Shown: positions 37,860-47,943, counted from the first letter of the stretch. The stretch is 64,000 nt of DNA from Gracilibacillus kekensis (GCF_900143085.1 NZ_FRCZ01000003.1:186001-250000); one strand, 5' to 3'. The notes: a model not told the origin generated them from the letters alone. Made by a program: numbers and translations.

Positions 37860-38144
37860 TGGCTTAACCTTCCATAATCATTGCAATTCAGGTTTTCATC
37901 ATTAACAAGTAAGCTTTGTTAGTAATAACTGTTGCTACCTTTTATGCTGGGAGTCTGAAAACTCCTTCTGATTGAAGCAATTTCATATTATTGAGTATGT
38001 CACCTCAGAAGATAGATGATTTTTCTTATATAAAAAACAGATTATGTGTACTAAGCAAAGGTGAGAAATCAATATTACTTGGTTTGCTGAAGATAAGCCT
38101 TCTCATTACAATAGAGTATATTACAGTGAAGGAGGCTGAAGTAG
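37860..38144. other. spoIIB-radC gap, expected maf absent
   Basis: 285 bp with no gene. B. subtilis carries maf between comC/spoIIB and radC; no Maf-like frame is visible. Around 37950-37990 is a GGGAGT ... CTCC ... CTGATTGAAG string that resembles one near 135-165, perhaps fragments of a decayed repeat. GAAGGAGGCTG at 38130-38140 is the radC ribosome binding site. Confidence 0.4.
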
Positions 38145-38834
38145 TTGGAAATTACCTCGATTAAAATGAAGGATGTTCCAAAAGAAGACCGGCCAAGAGA
38201 GAGGTTATTGGAGTATGGCGCAAGCGCTCTCTCTAATCAAGAATTATTAGCTATACTATTAGGATCAGGGACACAAAAGGAAAATGTTCATCAATTAGCA
38301 GAAAAAGTATTACGTCACTTCGAAGGGTTACGTATGCTGAGGGAAGTAACAATTGAAGAATTGACTGAAATAAAAGGCATTGGACAGGCTAAAGGTGTTA
38401 ATATATTGGCGGCAGTTGAATTTGGGAGAAGAATTCAACAGTTTAAGGAGAAAGAAAAATACGTAATTAGAAGTCCAGAAGATGGTGCTGATTATGTAAT
38501 GGAAGAAATGTGTCGTTTAAAACAGGAACATTTTGTCGTTTTATTTTTGAATACAAAAAACCAGGTCATACACAGACAAACTATTTTTATAGGAAGTTTA
38601 AATGCTTCTATTGTCCATCCCCGAGAAGTATATCGTGACGCTATCAGAAGATCTGCGGCCTCTATTATTTGCGCTCATAATCATCCCAGTGGCGATCCTT
38701 CACCATCTCAAGAAGATATTCATGTCACTAAGCGTTTGTTAGAAAGTGGTAAAATGATAGGAATCGAGCTATTGGATCATTTAATTATCGGGGATCATAA
38801 ATTTATTTCATTAAAAGAAAAAGGGTACTTATAG
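38145..38834 (+). CDS. radC: RadC/YsxA family JAB-domain protein
   Basis: 229 residues: an N-terminal UPF0758 helix-hairpin-helix part (LLAILLGSGTQKENV, EIKGIGQAKG) and a C-terminal JAMM metalloprotease-like domain with the metal motif HNHPSGDPSPSQED and the upstream Glu in the second strand. The biochemical role is not established; the historical link with DNA repair is disputed. The TTG start follows GAAGGAGG. The position before mreB is as in B. subtilis. Confidence 0.93.
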   Translation: MEITSIKMKDVPKEDRPRERLLEYGASALSNQELLAILLGSGTQKENVHQLAEKVLRHFEGLRMLREVTIEELTEIKGIGQAKGVNILAAVEFGRRIQQFKEKEKYVIRSPEDGADYVMEEMCRLKQEHFVVLFLNTKNQVIHRQTIFIGSLNASIVHPREVYRDAIRRSAASIICAHNHPSGDPSPSQEDIHVTKRLLESGKMIGIELLDHLIIGDHKFISLKEKGYL

Positions 38835-38884
38835 CACTATCTATTTTTAAAAAAATTCAGTATAATAAAGGCAACAAGCTTTTA

Positions 38885-38928
38885 AAGCGCCATATACAAG
38901 ATTGCTTGTATATTGGCGCTTATTATTG
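38885..38928 (+). terminator. Rho-independent terminator after radC
   Basis: AAGCGCCATATACAAG / CTTGTATATTGGCGCTT with loop ATTG, followed by ATTATTG. Confidence 0.8.
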
Positions 38929-39146
38929 TACGTTAGGAAAGTCATAAAATTTAGCGATGAAGTAGTTCAATGAAGGGAAAAAATATGAATGTACAAAGTA
39001 GAAGAAAAACTTCGGCATTCGCTAAGAGACGAGGCGAATGCTGTGTTTTTCTAATGAAAATAAATAAATGCTTGATAGAAAGCAAATAAAAGCATAAAAT
39101 ACGGAAGTAACTATTTGTATAATTATGGGTGAGAGGAAGAAAAAGA
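38929..39146 (+). other. mreB upstream region with a second hairpin
   Basis: Holds a hairpin GGCATTCGC / GCGAATGC with a T run (39013-39052) and then about 95 bp to mreB. No protein gene with a credible ribosome binding site was found. The second hairpin may attenuate a promoter located between the two. Confidence 0.4.
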
Positions 39147-40187
39147 TTGGGATTATTTAGTTTTTCGCAAGATTTAGGAATTGATTTAGGTACAGCAAAT
39201 ACATTAGTATTTATTAAAGGTAAAGGAGTTGTTGTACGTGAACCTTCCGTTGTTGCTATCAATAAGTCAACAGGAGCAATCGAAGCAGTAGGTGGTGACG
39301 CTAGAAATATGATTGGCCGTACACCAGGGAATATTTCAGTAATTCGTCCAATGAAGGACGGAGTGATTGCAGATTATGATACAACTGCTTCAATGATGAA
39401 GTATTATATAAAACTAGCACAAAAGAATCGTTCAAGCTTTGCTAAAAAACCAAATGTAATGGTTTGTGTGCCATCAGGTATTACAATGGTAGAAGAGCGG
39501 GCTGTCATTGACGCGGCAAAAGCGGCTGGAGCAAAAGATGCTTTTCCAATTGCTGAACCATTTGCTGCAGCTATTGGAGCAGGTTTACCTGTTTGGGAGC
39601 CAACCGGAAGTATGATTGTAGATATTGGTGGAGGAACAACAGAAGTAGCTGTCATTTCACTAGGCGGGATTGTAACTAGTGAGTCCATTCGAACTGCTGG
39701 TGATGATATGGATGAAGCAATCATTCAATATGTGAAAAGAACGTATAACCTAATGATAGGTGAACGATCTGCAGAATCCATCAAAATGGATATTGCTTCA
39801 GCAAAGCCCTCTGCGGAAAAAGTGGAAATGGATATACGTGGACGTGATTTACTGACAGGTTTACCTAAAACAATTAGTATTTCTGCTTCAGAAGTTGCTT
39901 CCGCATTAAAAGATACGGTAGATTCTATAATACAAGCAGTCAAAGTTACACTTGAACGAACACCACCAGAATTAGCTGCCGATATAATGGATCGGGGTAT
40001 TGTTCTCTCTGGCGGTGGAGCACTTTTAAAAGAATTGGATAAAGTAATTAGTGATGAAACAAAAATGCCAGTGTTTGTTGCAGACGAACCTTTAGACAGC
40101 GTAGCTATAGGAACAGGACAATCTCTTGAATATATTGAACATTTCCGGGCCCATCCAAATGTTGGGGTGCAACACTTATCGGATTAA
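39147..40187 (+). CDS. mreB: Rod-shape determining actin homologue MreB
   Basis: Membrane-associated actin-like filament protein that guides lateral wall synthesis. It has 346 residues. Phosphate-1 loop [14 protein letters not shown], phosphate-2 [17 protein letters not shown] and the adenosine motif [15 protein letters not shown] are clear. The TTG at 39147 is 7 nt after AGAGGAAG and gives [15 protein letters not shown]; an in-frame GTG at 39129 lies upstream of that site. It heads mreBCD-minCD. Confidence 0.96.
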   Translation: MGLFSFSQDLGIDLGTANTLVFIKGKGVVVREPSVVAINKSTGAIEAVGGDARNMIGRTPGNISVIRPMKDGVIADYDTTASMMKYYIKLAQKNRSSFAKKPNVMVCVPSGITMVEERAVIDAAKAAGAKDAFPIAEPFAAAIGAGLPVWEPTGSMIVDIGGGTTEVAVISLGGIVTSESIRTAGDDMDEAIIQYVKRTYNLMIGERSAESIKMDIASAKPSAEKVEMDIRGRDLLTGLPKTISISASEVASALKDTVDSIIQAVKVTLERTPPELAADIMDRGIVLSGGGALLKELDKVISDETKMPVFVADEPLDSVAIGTGQSLEYIEHFRAHPNVGVQHLSD

Positions 40188-40199
40188 GAAGGTGTTATC

Positions 40200-41078
40200 A
40201 TGTTTTATAAAAAAAAGCGTTTATTTATATTTTTAATTTCCTTGATAATTATTGTAGGATTAATTGGTTTTTCGTTAAGAGAACGATCTGAATTAACAAT
40301 CATAGAAGATTTTATTCATGACACAGTAGGCTGGGTACAAGAAGTTGTTAATCAACCAATTTCTTTTACCACAACTTTTGCAAATAATGTCAAAGAAATT
40401 AGAAATGTCTACCGTGAAAATCAAAAGTTAAAATCCAGTTTAGAAGAGATGCGTCAATTAGAATATGAAAATCAAGAATTATCAAAGGAAATAAATGAAT
40501 TAAAGGAAACTTTAGAGAAAACCGATTCAGATTTTTTACAGAGCTTTAATTCCATACAAGCATCTGTGATAGCTAAAAGTAAAGATCAATGGTTTAAACA
40601 AATAACAATTAATAAAGGAACACAAAATGGTGTTGAACCTAACATGGCAGTGATTACCGGTAAAGGTATGATAGGAAAGGTGCAAAACAGTTCTCCATTT
40701 ACGTCAACTGTATTATTACTAAATGGTTTTGACCGAACTAACAGAATTTCTGTAAATGTCGATGTAGAAGATGCAAAAACAGATATCTCTGGTTTTATTG
40801 TCGGTTATGATGAGGAATCGGAACATTTGTTATTAGAATTAAATGAAAAAAATCAAGAATTATCTAAAGGTCAGTATGTTTTTTCTTCTGGTTTAGGCGG
40901 AGTTTTTCCTAAAGGACTGGAGATCGGTGAAATTGTAGAAGTACAAGCAGATCGCTATGAACTAACTAGTATTGCCCATGTAAAACCTTCAGCAGATTTA
41001 GAACAATTAAATCATGTGATTGTAATCGATCGGAATATGCCAACCGTTGATGAGCAAGTCGAGGAGGGTGAATCATGA
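40200..41078 (+). CDS. mreC: Rod-shape determining protein MreC
   Basis: Bitopic protein linking MreB to extracytoplasmic wall enzymes. It has 292 residues: basic N-terminus MFYKKKRLF, a membrane helix (IFLISLIIIVGLIGFSL), a coiled coil (about 70-110) and the beta-barrel domain with VIAKSKDQWFKQITINKGTQ and GKGMIGKVQNSSPFTSTVLLL. The ATG follows AGAAGGTGTTATC. It overlaps mreD by 4 bp. Confidence 0.95.
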   Translation: MFYKKKRLFIFLISLIIIVGLIGFSLRERSELTIIEDFIHDTVGWVQEVVNQPISFTTTFANNVKEIRNVYRENQKLKSSLEEMRQLEYENQELSKEINELKETLEKTDSDFLQSFNSIQASVIAKSKDQWFKQITINKGTQNGVEPNMAVITGKGMIGKVQNSSPFTSTVLLLNGFDRTNRISVNVDVEDAKTDISGFIVGYDEESEHLLLELNEKNQELSKGQYVFSSGLGGVFPKGLEIGEIVEVQADRYELTSIAHVKPSADLEQLNHVIVIDRNMPTVDEQVEEGES

Positions 41079-41614
41079 AAAACATGATCCCCTTTCTAAT
41101 TGCAATTATTTGCTTTATTCTAGTAATACTGGAAGGAACATTATCCTTAATCAACGTGTCCTTATTCGCAGATGATTGGATGATCGTTTCCCATTTTATG
41201 TTTTTGTTTTTAATATATGTTACTATTTATTTTGAAAAAATAACTACTTTTTATGCAATTGCGTTATCTATTATCTTTTCTTTGATCGTAGATATTGTCT
41301 ATACCGATGTAATTGGGGTCTATGTATTTGCGTATACATTGGTTTTATATATTATCAGAGTCTTTATGAAAGTGTTGCAATCCAATTTTTTAATTGCAAT
41401 GCTGATGACAGTTTTTGGGGTAATTACTACAGACATTTTGATTTTTTTCCTATATAATATTATTCAAATACACCAATTAAGTTGGGAATTTTATTGGCAT
41501 AACAGATTGATTCCAAGTGGGGTTTGGAATTTAATCGCTGGCTTGTTTATATATATCGCTTTTGCTAAAAGATTACAGAAATGGTCGTTCATTAAATTTG
41601 AACGGTCGGATTGA
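41075..41614 (+). CDS. mreD: Rod-shape determining protein MreD
   Basis: Integral membrane partner of MreC, 179 residues with about five or six hydrophobic helices and almost no soluble part. Identification rests on the overlap with mreC (ATGA) and position before minC, as in B. subtilis. Confidence 0.93.
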   Translation: MKNMIPFLIAIICFILVILEGTLSLINVSLFADDWMIVSHFMFLFLIYVTIYFEKITTFYAIALSIIFSLIVDIVYTDVIGVYVFAYTLVLYIIRVFMKVLQSNFLIAMLMTVFGVITTDILIFFLYNIIQIHQLSWEFYWHNRLIPSGVWNLIAGLFIYIAFAKRLQKWSFIKFERSD

Positions 41615-41650
41615 ATATCTGTAGTGATCGTTTTAAGGGGTTGAAAACTT

Positions 41651-42334
41651 GTGACAACGAATAAATGGATTACAATCAAGGGGACAAGAGACGGTCTGAC
41701 CCTATTTATGAATGATAACTGTTCGTGGGACGAGCTTCTTATTGAATTGGATGAGATTCTATCTGCAAAGCATGTAACAGTAGATGAACCACTAATTACA
41801 GTGAAAATCAAACTAGGTAATCGCTACATTACGAGAGAGCAAGAGCAAGCATTGCTTGAAATTACACGAAAACATAATAAATTAGTAGTTGATCAAATAG
41901 TTTCTAATGTAATTCTTAAGGAAGAAGCTCTTAACTGGAAGGAAGAAACAGATATAAAGTTACATAATAAGGTGGTTCGTTCTGGACAAGTACTTGAAGT
42001 TAACAGTGATGTATTGTTAATAGGAGACGTAAATCCAGGAGGGAAAATTATTGCAACAGGAAACATATTTGTTTTAGGGAATTTAAGAGGAATTGCACAT
42101 GCTGGGGCAAAAGGAAACAGAGAAGCTGTAATTGCTGCTTCTTATATGGCTCCAAGTCAATTAAGGATAGCTGAAATTATTAGTAGATCACCAGATTCAG
42201 ATAAAGAAGGTGTCCCAATGGAATGTGGTTTTATCGAAAAAGATGGTGAACAAATTATAATGGATCGAATCAGTTCTTTAGTAAAATCTCGGCCACAACT
42301 AAATGCTTTTGAAAGGAGAATTATGAATGGGTGA
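41651..42334 (+). CDS. minC: Septum site-determining protein MinC
   Basis: FtsZ polymerisation inhibitor that acts near the poles with MinD. It has 227 residues: an N-terminal MinC-N domain (ITIKGTRDGLTLFMND) and a C-terminal beta-helix domain (VVRSGQVLEVNSDVLLIGDV, GGKIIATGNIFVLGNLRGIAHAG). The GTG start follows AAGGGGTTG. It overlaps minD by 8 bp. Confidence 0.95.
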   Translation: MTTNKWITIKGTRDGLTLFMNDNCSWDELLIELDEILSAKHVTVDEPLITVKIKLGNRYITREQEQALLEITRKHNKLVVDQIVSNVILKEEALNWKEETDIKLHNKVVRSGQVLEVNSDVLLIGDVNPGGKIIATGNIFVLGNLRGIAHAGAKGNREAVIAASYMAPSQLRIAEIISRSPDSDKEGVPMECGFIEKDGEQIIMDRISSLVKSRPQLNAFERRIMNG

Positions 42335-43124
42335 AGCAATTGTTATTACTTCAGGCAAGGGTGGTGTCGGTAAAACGACCACTACTGCAAATCTAGGAAC
42401 TTCATTAGCATTACTAGACAAGAAGGTATGTTTAATTGACACGGATATAGGTTTAAGAAATTTAGACGTTATAATGGGATTAGAAAATCGCATTATTTAT
42501 GACATTGTCGACGTGTTAGAGAAAAGATGTAAAATTTCTCAAGCGTTAATTAAAGACAAGCGTTTTGATTGTTTATATTTACTTCCTGCTGCACAAACAA
42601 GCGACAAGTCAGCTTTAACACCGGAAGGTATGGTAGAAATAATAGACGAATTAAAACCAGATTACGATTACATATTAATAGATTGTCCAGCAGGGATTGA
42701 ACAAGGCTATAAAAATGCAGTTGCAGGGGCTGATAAGGCGATTGTTGTTACTACACCTGAAAAATCAAGTGTACGAGATGCAGATCGAATTATTGGATTA
42801 TTAGAACAAGAGGATATTGAACCACCTCACTTAGTAGTGAATCGTATTCGAAATCATATGGTTAAAAGTGGTGACATGCTTGATGTCGATGAAATTGTCC
42901 AAGTATTATCCATTGATTTATTAGGCATTGTAGCGGATGATGATGATGTAATAAAAGCATCTAATCATGGAGAACCTGTTGCCTTTCAACCAAATACAAA
43001 AGCATCCATTGCGTATCGTAATATTGCAAGGAGAATTTTGGGAGAGTCTGTTCCATTGTTATCTTTAGAAAAGAAAGAAACATTTATCGATAAAGTAAAA
43101 AAAGCATTCGGCATACAGAAATAA
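42327..43124 (+). CDS. minD: Septum site-determining ATPase MinD
   Basis: Deviant-Walker ATPase that recruits MinC to the membrane. It has 265 residues; the deviant Walker A is SGKGGVGKTTT near residues 9-19 with the signature lysine, followed by DTDIGLRNLDVIMGLENR and the membrane-targeting amphipathic helix FIDKVKKAFGI at the C-terminus. The ATG follows GAAAGGAGAATT inside minC. A terminator follows it, then repeat copy C. Confidence 0.97.
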   Translation: MGEAIVITSGKGGVGKTTTTANLGTSLALLDKKVCLIDTDIGLRNLDVIMGLENRIIYDIVDVLEKRCKISQALIKDKRFDCLYLLPAAQTSDKSALTPEGMVEIIDELKPDYDYILIDCPAGIEQGYKNAVAGADKAIVVTTPEKSSVRDADRIIGLLEQEDIEPPHLVVNRIRNHMVKSGDMLDVDEIVQVLSIDLLGIVADDDDVIKASNHGEPVAFQPNTKASIAYRNIARRILGESVPLLSLEKKETFIDKVKKAFGIQK

Positions 43125-43126
43125 TC

Positions 43127-43157
43127 AAAACTGGGCGATCAACGCCCAGTTTTATTT
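43127..43157 (+). terminator. Rho-independent terminator after minD
   Basis: AAAACTGGGCG / CGCCCAGTTTT with loop ATCAA, followed by ATTTA. Repeat copy C begins directly behind it. Confidence 0.88.
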
Positions 43158-43160
43158 ATA

Positions 43161-43646
43161 TTAGACAAAATCTGAGCAATAAGCAGAGTGGTAATTTTGA
43201 ATGAAAGTATGTGCGTAACAGCCGCTACGGCTTGCCCACTTCGATTTCCGGGGGGCATGCTCTTCAGCTAACTTTGAAAAGAAAAACACTTTTCAAAGTG
43301 GATCTTCAGATCATGCTAATCCCCCAGGAGTCGAAGTGGACGCCTGCGCTGGATAAAAATCTACAGTGGATGCAAGAGTTAGGATAATGACTACCTATCT
43401 CGTCATGTTTATAAAGGCTAAGTTTATAACTGTTAAAATCGTTGTAGAACCTATTTATAGCGTAGGTCGCCCACTTTCACTCCTGTGGGAATGTTTTACC
43501 TGAAGATCCACTTTTTCAAGCGGTCTATGCTTGATAAAGTTAGCTGAAGGGAAAACCCCATGGACAGGGAAGTGGGCAGCCGGAGCGGATAACTAATAGA
43601 CAATTCATTTCAAAATTATCACGACTCTTACTTCGCAGTTTAGTTT
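43161..43646 (-). repeat. Composite inverted-repeat element, copy C (subfamily 1, inverted)
   Basis: 486 bp, the same structure as copies A and B but in the opposite orientation: it begins with TTAGACAAAATCTGAGCAAT and ends with CTTCGCAGTTTAGTTT. Module 2 comes first (near 43218-43352) and module 1 last (near 43459-43590). It separates minD from spoIVFA, and its right edge is only 33 bp upstream of the putative sigma-E promoter of spoIVFA. Confidence 0.8.
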
Positions 43647-43678
43647 TAAAGTGTTTTTCGTTAAATCGTAGTATCTGT

Positions 43679-43707
43679 TCATATTCCTATGGTTGTCCAC
43701 ATATACT
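43679..43707 (+). promoter_or_regulatory. Putative sigma-E promoter of the spoIVF operon
   Basis: TCATATT (43679-43685), 14 bp, CATATACT (43700-43707), close to the sigma-E consensus. The B. subtilis spoIVF operon is sigma-E dependent. The spoIVFA start lies 33 bp downstream. Confidence 0.65.
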
Positions 43708-43739
43708 TGTACAAACGTTGGGAAAAGGAATGGATGCTG

Positions 43740-44519
43740 ATGAAAAAGAATAATCTTTCACAAATACGCCAAAATATTTCAAGACGAAAACTATCAAAAA
43801 AGAAAATCTCTTCGACTAAATTATCACAAATGAAAAACACGTCATTTTTTAATCGGAATTCGGTTGAAGATGAAGAACGGCATGGATTCTCGCCATCTAT
43901 GAATCAATATCAAGGTGGAAAGGATGAATCGACCTACTTACGCCCTTTTTTAGTGAAAAGTGTGACTGCTACCATTATATTTTTCATTACAATGGTTTCT
44001 GTTTCAACGGATCATAAGTTACTTGAACAACCCAAAAATTGGACAAACTATGCAATGACTGAGGAATTTCCTTTTGCAACTGTAAATCAATGGTATCAGG
44101 CAAGGTTTGGAGCACCGTTTGCACTTGAGGCAGATCTGGGAAGTAGAGAAGATTATAAGCCAACCGCACTACCAGTATCTGGTCAAATAAGTCAGACTTT
44201 TCAAGAAAATGGTGAAGGAATTTTGATCTCTTCTAATGATGAAACAGAGGTCATTGCAGTGGATGCTGGAACGGTACTTTTTGCAGGTAACCATCGAGAA
44301 ACAGGAAAAACTGTAGTTATTCAGCACCCTGATCAAAGTAAGTCCATTTATGGGAATTTAACAGATCTCAATGTACACTCCTATCAATCCATACGCGCCA
44401 ACCAGCAAATCGGCAGTTATCAACCAGAAGAAACAGATGTCGCAATGTATTTTGCAATTGAAAAAAATAATGCGTTTTTAGACCCAATTCAGGTGATACA
44501 AGTTGATGAGCAACCTTAG
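43740..44519 (+). CDS. spoIVFA: Stage IV sporulation protein FA (SpoIVFA)
   Basis: Membrane protein that holds SpoIVFB inactive together with BofA in the outer forespore membrane and is cleaved by SpoIVB. It has 259 residues: a basic N-terminus (RQNISRRKLSKKKI), one membrane segment (FLVKSVTATIIFFITMVSV) and a C-terminal M23/LytM-like domain (LPVSGQISQTFQENGEGILI) lacking the zinc ligands, as usual. I chose the ATG at 43740, 8 nt after AAAGGAA; GTG/ATG codons at 43689 and 43734 are less well placed. It overlaps spoIVFB by 14 bp. Confidence 0.92.
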   Translation: MKKNNLSQIRQNISRRKLSKKKISSTKLSQMKNTSFFNRNSVEDEERHGFSPSMNQYQGGKDESTYLRPFLVKSVTATIIFFITMVSVSTDHKLLEQPKNWTNYAMTEEFPFATVNQWYQARFGAPFALEADLGSREDYKPTALPVSGQISQTFQENGEGILISSNDETEVIAVDAGTVLFAGNHRETGKTVVIQHPDQSKSIYGNLTDLNVHSYQSIRANQQIGSYQPEETDVAMYFAIEKNNAFLDPIQVIQVDEQP

Positions 44520-45360
44520 ACTACCACCGATTCATATTCATCCTATTTTATTTTTCTTTATTTTTCTTTCGATTGCGACAGGGATGTTAGTTGAATTAAT
44601 GGTTATCTTTTTTATCGTTCTCATACATGAACTGGGACATTATAGTTGTGCGCGGTATTTTAATTGGCGAATTCGGCGCATTTTTTTATGGGTTTTTGGA
44701 GGAGTCATGGAAACAGATGAATATGGGGCAAGACCTCTTAAAGAAGAATGGCTTGTTACCATCGCGGGGCCGATGCAACATATTATTATCTTTATCTTTC
44801 TGTATGTAATGGAATATACGAACCTATTACCAGACTCAACGATCGCTTTAGCCTATCACTACAATACATTTATACTTATTGGAAATCTGTTGCCTATATG
44901 GCCACTTGATGGCGGAAAGCTTGTCCAGCTATGTTTGGATTCTTTTTTTTCTTACCAGGTCTCCCATCAATGGATGATTTCGATATCTTTGGTTAGTATT
45001 GTTGGTGTAAGTGTATTGGTTTATCTGCTGGATTGGTTTTCTTTAAGTTTTTGTTTACTTATGATTTTTTTTATTTTGGAAAATCGATTAGAATGGAAAC
45101 AAAGATATTATAAATGGTGGCGGTTTCTATGGAATCGTTATAGTGAAGTCACCTATTTTCCAAAAGTGCAAATATTAGAAGTATCAACAGATATTCGTTT
45201 GATCGATGTTTTCCGTTTATTTAAAAGGGATACTTTTCATCAAATTAAAATGTACGATAAACATGGAAACATACACCTTTTAACAGAAAAGCAATGTTTA
45301 CACAATTATTTTGAGAATAAAAACGTTCATGCACGCATGGAACAACTAATTACAAGCTAG
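44506..45360 (+). CDS. spoIVFB: Intramembrane metalloprotease SpoIVFB
   Basis: Site-2-protease family enzyme that cleaves pro-sigma-K. It has 284 residues with about six membrane segments and a C-terminal CBS-like tail. The zinc site is HELGH in IVLIHELGHYSCARYF (about 41-45) with the third ligand in NLLPIWPLDGGKL. The ATG at 44506 is 8 nt after AGGTGAT; a TTG at 44503 is possible. Confidence 0.95.
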   Translation: MSNLRLPPIHIHPILFFFIFLSIATGMLVELMVIFFIVLIHELGHYSCARYFNWRIRRIFLWVFGGVMETDEYGARPLKEEWLVTIAGPMQHIIIFIFLYVMEYTNLLPDSTIALAYHYNTFILIGNLLPIWPLDGGKLVQLCLDSFFSYQVSHQWMISISLVSIVGVSVLVYLLDWFSLSFCLLMIFFILENRLEWKQRYYKWWRFLWNRYSEVTYFPKVQILEVSTDIRLIDVFRLFKRDTFHQIKMYDKHGNIHLLTEKQCLHNYFENKNVHARMEQLITS

Positions 45361-45372
45361 GAAGAGAAAAAA

Positions 45373-46815
45373 ATGAAAAAATTACATTTCCATACAAGTT
45401 TATCAGAAAAAATTGGATTCTTATTTGAAGATCAGCAATGTAAGGATATCTTTATTGATCGAATTACGGATGAGGCACGGTTAGGTTCTATTTATCTTGG
45501 AAAGGTACGTAACGTGGATCGAAGTATTCAAGCAGCATTTATTGACATTGGTTTAAATAAGGTAGGATTCTTACCATTAAAAGAAATACCTTTGTTAAAG
45601 AATAAGTCTGATCAATTAACAGATGGCGCTAGTATAATTGTACAGGTAGTGAAGGAAGCATACCAAGATAAAGGGCCACGCTTATCTGCAAACATTACAC
45701 TTACAGCGTCACATATCGTTTACTTACCGTATGGCAGTCATATTGCAGTTTCCAAGAAATTATCCAATACTATAGCAGATCAGTACAAGCAAGTTATGAA
45801 AGAAGTGCTATTAGATTATGAAGGTTTAATTTTACGCACTAGTATCGAAAAGACCACAGAGGAAGAATTGAAACAAGAACTTAACAATGCAAGGAATCGC
45901 TGGCAGGAATTCAAAGATCTCGCCAAAGCTAAAAAAGCACCAGCTTTACTATTTCAAGTTCCTTTAGTGCCAGAGCAGATGTTAAGTCAATATCAAAGTA
46001 TGGAATTTGATGATATAACTTTTGATAATCGTAAAACACTTCAAAACATGCAAGTGGCCTTTCCAAAGTTATCTGATAAGATGAGGGTTAGAAAAGAAGA
46101 GAACCAAATTGCTGGTAAAGATATGCAACATTGGTTGATAGAAGCTATTGAACCTGTGGTACGGACGCCGAATGGTATCACTCTCAGTATTGAACAAACA
46201 GAAGCCTTAACAGTAATTGATATTGATAGTAGTAGATTTTCAAGCCGACAAAATAAACAAGATACAGTTTTTCTCATTAATCAACAAGCCATTCCTTATT
46301 GTGCAGAGGAAATTCAAAAGCGTAATTTATCAGGAATAATCATGATCGACTTTTTAAAAATGGGTAAAAAAGAAGAAACAGCTCTCCTAAAACAAATGAA
46401 AGCCGCCTTAAAAGAAGACCCAATAAGCACAGAAGTATTTGGCTTTACACGGCTCGGTTTAATGGAAATAACAAGAAAAAGAGAACGAACGGGTTTACTC
46501 CAATTACTAACTAATTATTCCTCTCGTCTTCAACATCCGTTATCAACAGAAACAGTTGCTTATCAGTTGGAACGTGAATTAATTGGCTGGAATAATTCAA
46601 ACATCGAAAGTCTGATAATAAGTTGTAATCATGAAGTGGCATCATTTTTTATGCGTAATCTGAAAGAATGGATAGAAGCTAAAATACATTATAATCTCTA
46701 TTGGCAGTTAGACGAAAGCTGTAACGGGTATCACGTGATCCGTTCTGGAAGTAATCCTTTGATAGAGGGTTATATCAAGGAGAATAAGGAAAAAGTGATT
46801 GACAGGTTACTGTGA
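45373..46815 (+). CDS. rng: Ribonuclease E/G family protein
   Basis: 480 residues. The N-terminal S1-like domain (GSIYLGKVRNVDRSIQAAFIDIGLNKVGFL) and the DNase I-like catalytic region (ALTVIDIDSSRFSSRQN, GIIMIDFLKMGKKEE) with its magnesium-binding aspartates are visible, followed by GFTRLGLMEITRKRER. It lacks the RNase E scaffold tail, so it is RNase G-like. B. subtilis has no RNase E/G and uses RNase Y instead, but other Bacillaceae carry this gene at the same place before rplU. It may process rRNA or mRNA. Confidence 0.9.
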   Translation: MKKLHFHTSLSEKIGFLFEDQQCKDIFIDRITDEARLGSIYLGKVRNVDRSIQAAFIDIGLNKVGFLPLKEIPLLKNKSDQLTDGASIIVQVVKEAYQDKGPRLSANITLTASHIVYLPYGSHIAVSKKLSNTIADQYKQVMKEVLLDYEGLILRTSIEKTTEEELKQELNNARNRWQEFKDLAKAKKAPALLFQVPLVPEQMLSQYQSMEFDDITFDNRKTLQNMQVAFPKLSDKMRVRKEENQIAGKDMQHWLIEAIEPVVRTPNGITLSIEQTEALTVIDIDSSRFSSRQNKQDTVFLINQQAIPYCAEEIQKRNLSGIIMIDFLKMGKKEETALLKQMKAALKEDPISTEVFGFTRLGLMEITRKRERTGLLQLLTNYSSRLQHPLSTETVAYQLERELIGWNNSNIESLIISCNHEVASFFMRNLKEWIEAKIHYNLYWQLDESCNGYHVIRSGSNPLIEGYIKENKEKVIDRLL

Positions 46816-46844
46816 AATATGGTAAGATCGTCATGTTGTTTATG

Positions 46845-46920
46845 TAGCACCCGCTACTACAACCGCGCAGAACAGGTTTTAAAAGCTGGTTAAAAAGCTA
46901 CCTGTATGGCGAGTCTGAGT
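46845..46920 (+). ncRNA. L21 ribosomal protein leader
   Basis: GCACCCGCTACTACAACCGC followed by GCAGAACAGGTTTTAAAAGC and CTACCTGTATGGCGAGTCTG resembles the Bacillales L21 leader, in which L21 represses its own operon. It lies 30 nt upstream of rplU. Identified from memory of the motif; a covariance search is needed for certainty. Confidence 0.7.
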
Positions 46921-46941
46921 TATATGAGGAGGTGCAAGAGA

Positions 46942-47250
46942 ATGTACGCTATTATTGAAACTGGTGGAAAACAAGTAAAAGTAGAAGAAGGTCAAGTAAT
47001 TTACGTAGAAAAGCTAGCTGCTGAAGCTGGTGAATCTGTAACACTTGATAAAGTACTTGCAGTAGGTGGAGATGACGCTAAGTTTGGTACTCCATACGTT
47101 GATGGAGCTTCTGTAACTGCTAAGGTAGAAAAACAAGGCCGTCAAAAGAAAATTACTGTATTCAAGTACAAGCCAAAGAAAAACTATTCACGTAAACAAG
47201 GTCACCGTCAGCCATATACAAAACTTACAATTGAAAAAATCAATGCGTAA
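46942..47250 (+). CDS. rplU: 50S ribosomal protein L21
   Basis: 102 residues starting [18 protein letters not shown], the L21 N-terminus, with KRKK-like [16 protein letters not shown] near the end. The ATG at 46942 follows GAGGAGGTGCAAGAGA; an upstream start at 46906 lies inside the leader RNA. First gene of rplU-prp-rpmA. Confidence 0.97.
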   Translation: MYAIIETGGKQVKVEEGQVIYVEKLAAEAGESVTLDKVLAVGGDDAKFGTPYVDGASVTAKVEKQGRQKKITVFKYKPKKNYSRKQGHRQPYTKLTIEKINA

Positions 47251-47262
47251 GGTTTTTGTTTT

Positions 47263-47888
<626 letters not shown>

Positions 47889-47895
47889 GGATATC

Positions 47896-47938
47896 AAAAA
47901 AGGCTCTAATCTTTTGAGGTTAGAGCCTTTTGTTTTGT
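47896..47938 (+). terminator. Rho-independent terminator after rpmA
   Basis: AAAAAGGCTCTAA / TTAGAGCCTTTT stem, followed by GTTTTG. Repeat copy D begins 6 bp downstream. Confidence 0.88.
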
Positions 47939-47943
47939 AATCA

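Noticed and set aside
38983-39070. 28-codon plus-strand frame upstream of mreB
   Set aside because: Weak start signal and the frame runs through the hairpin; no support for a leader peptide.
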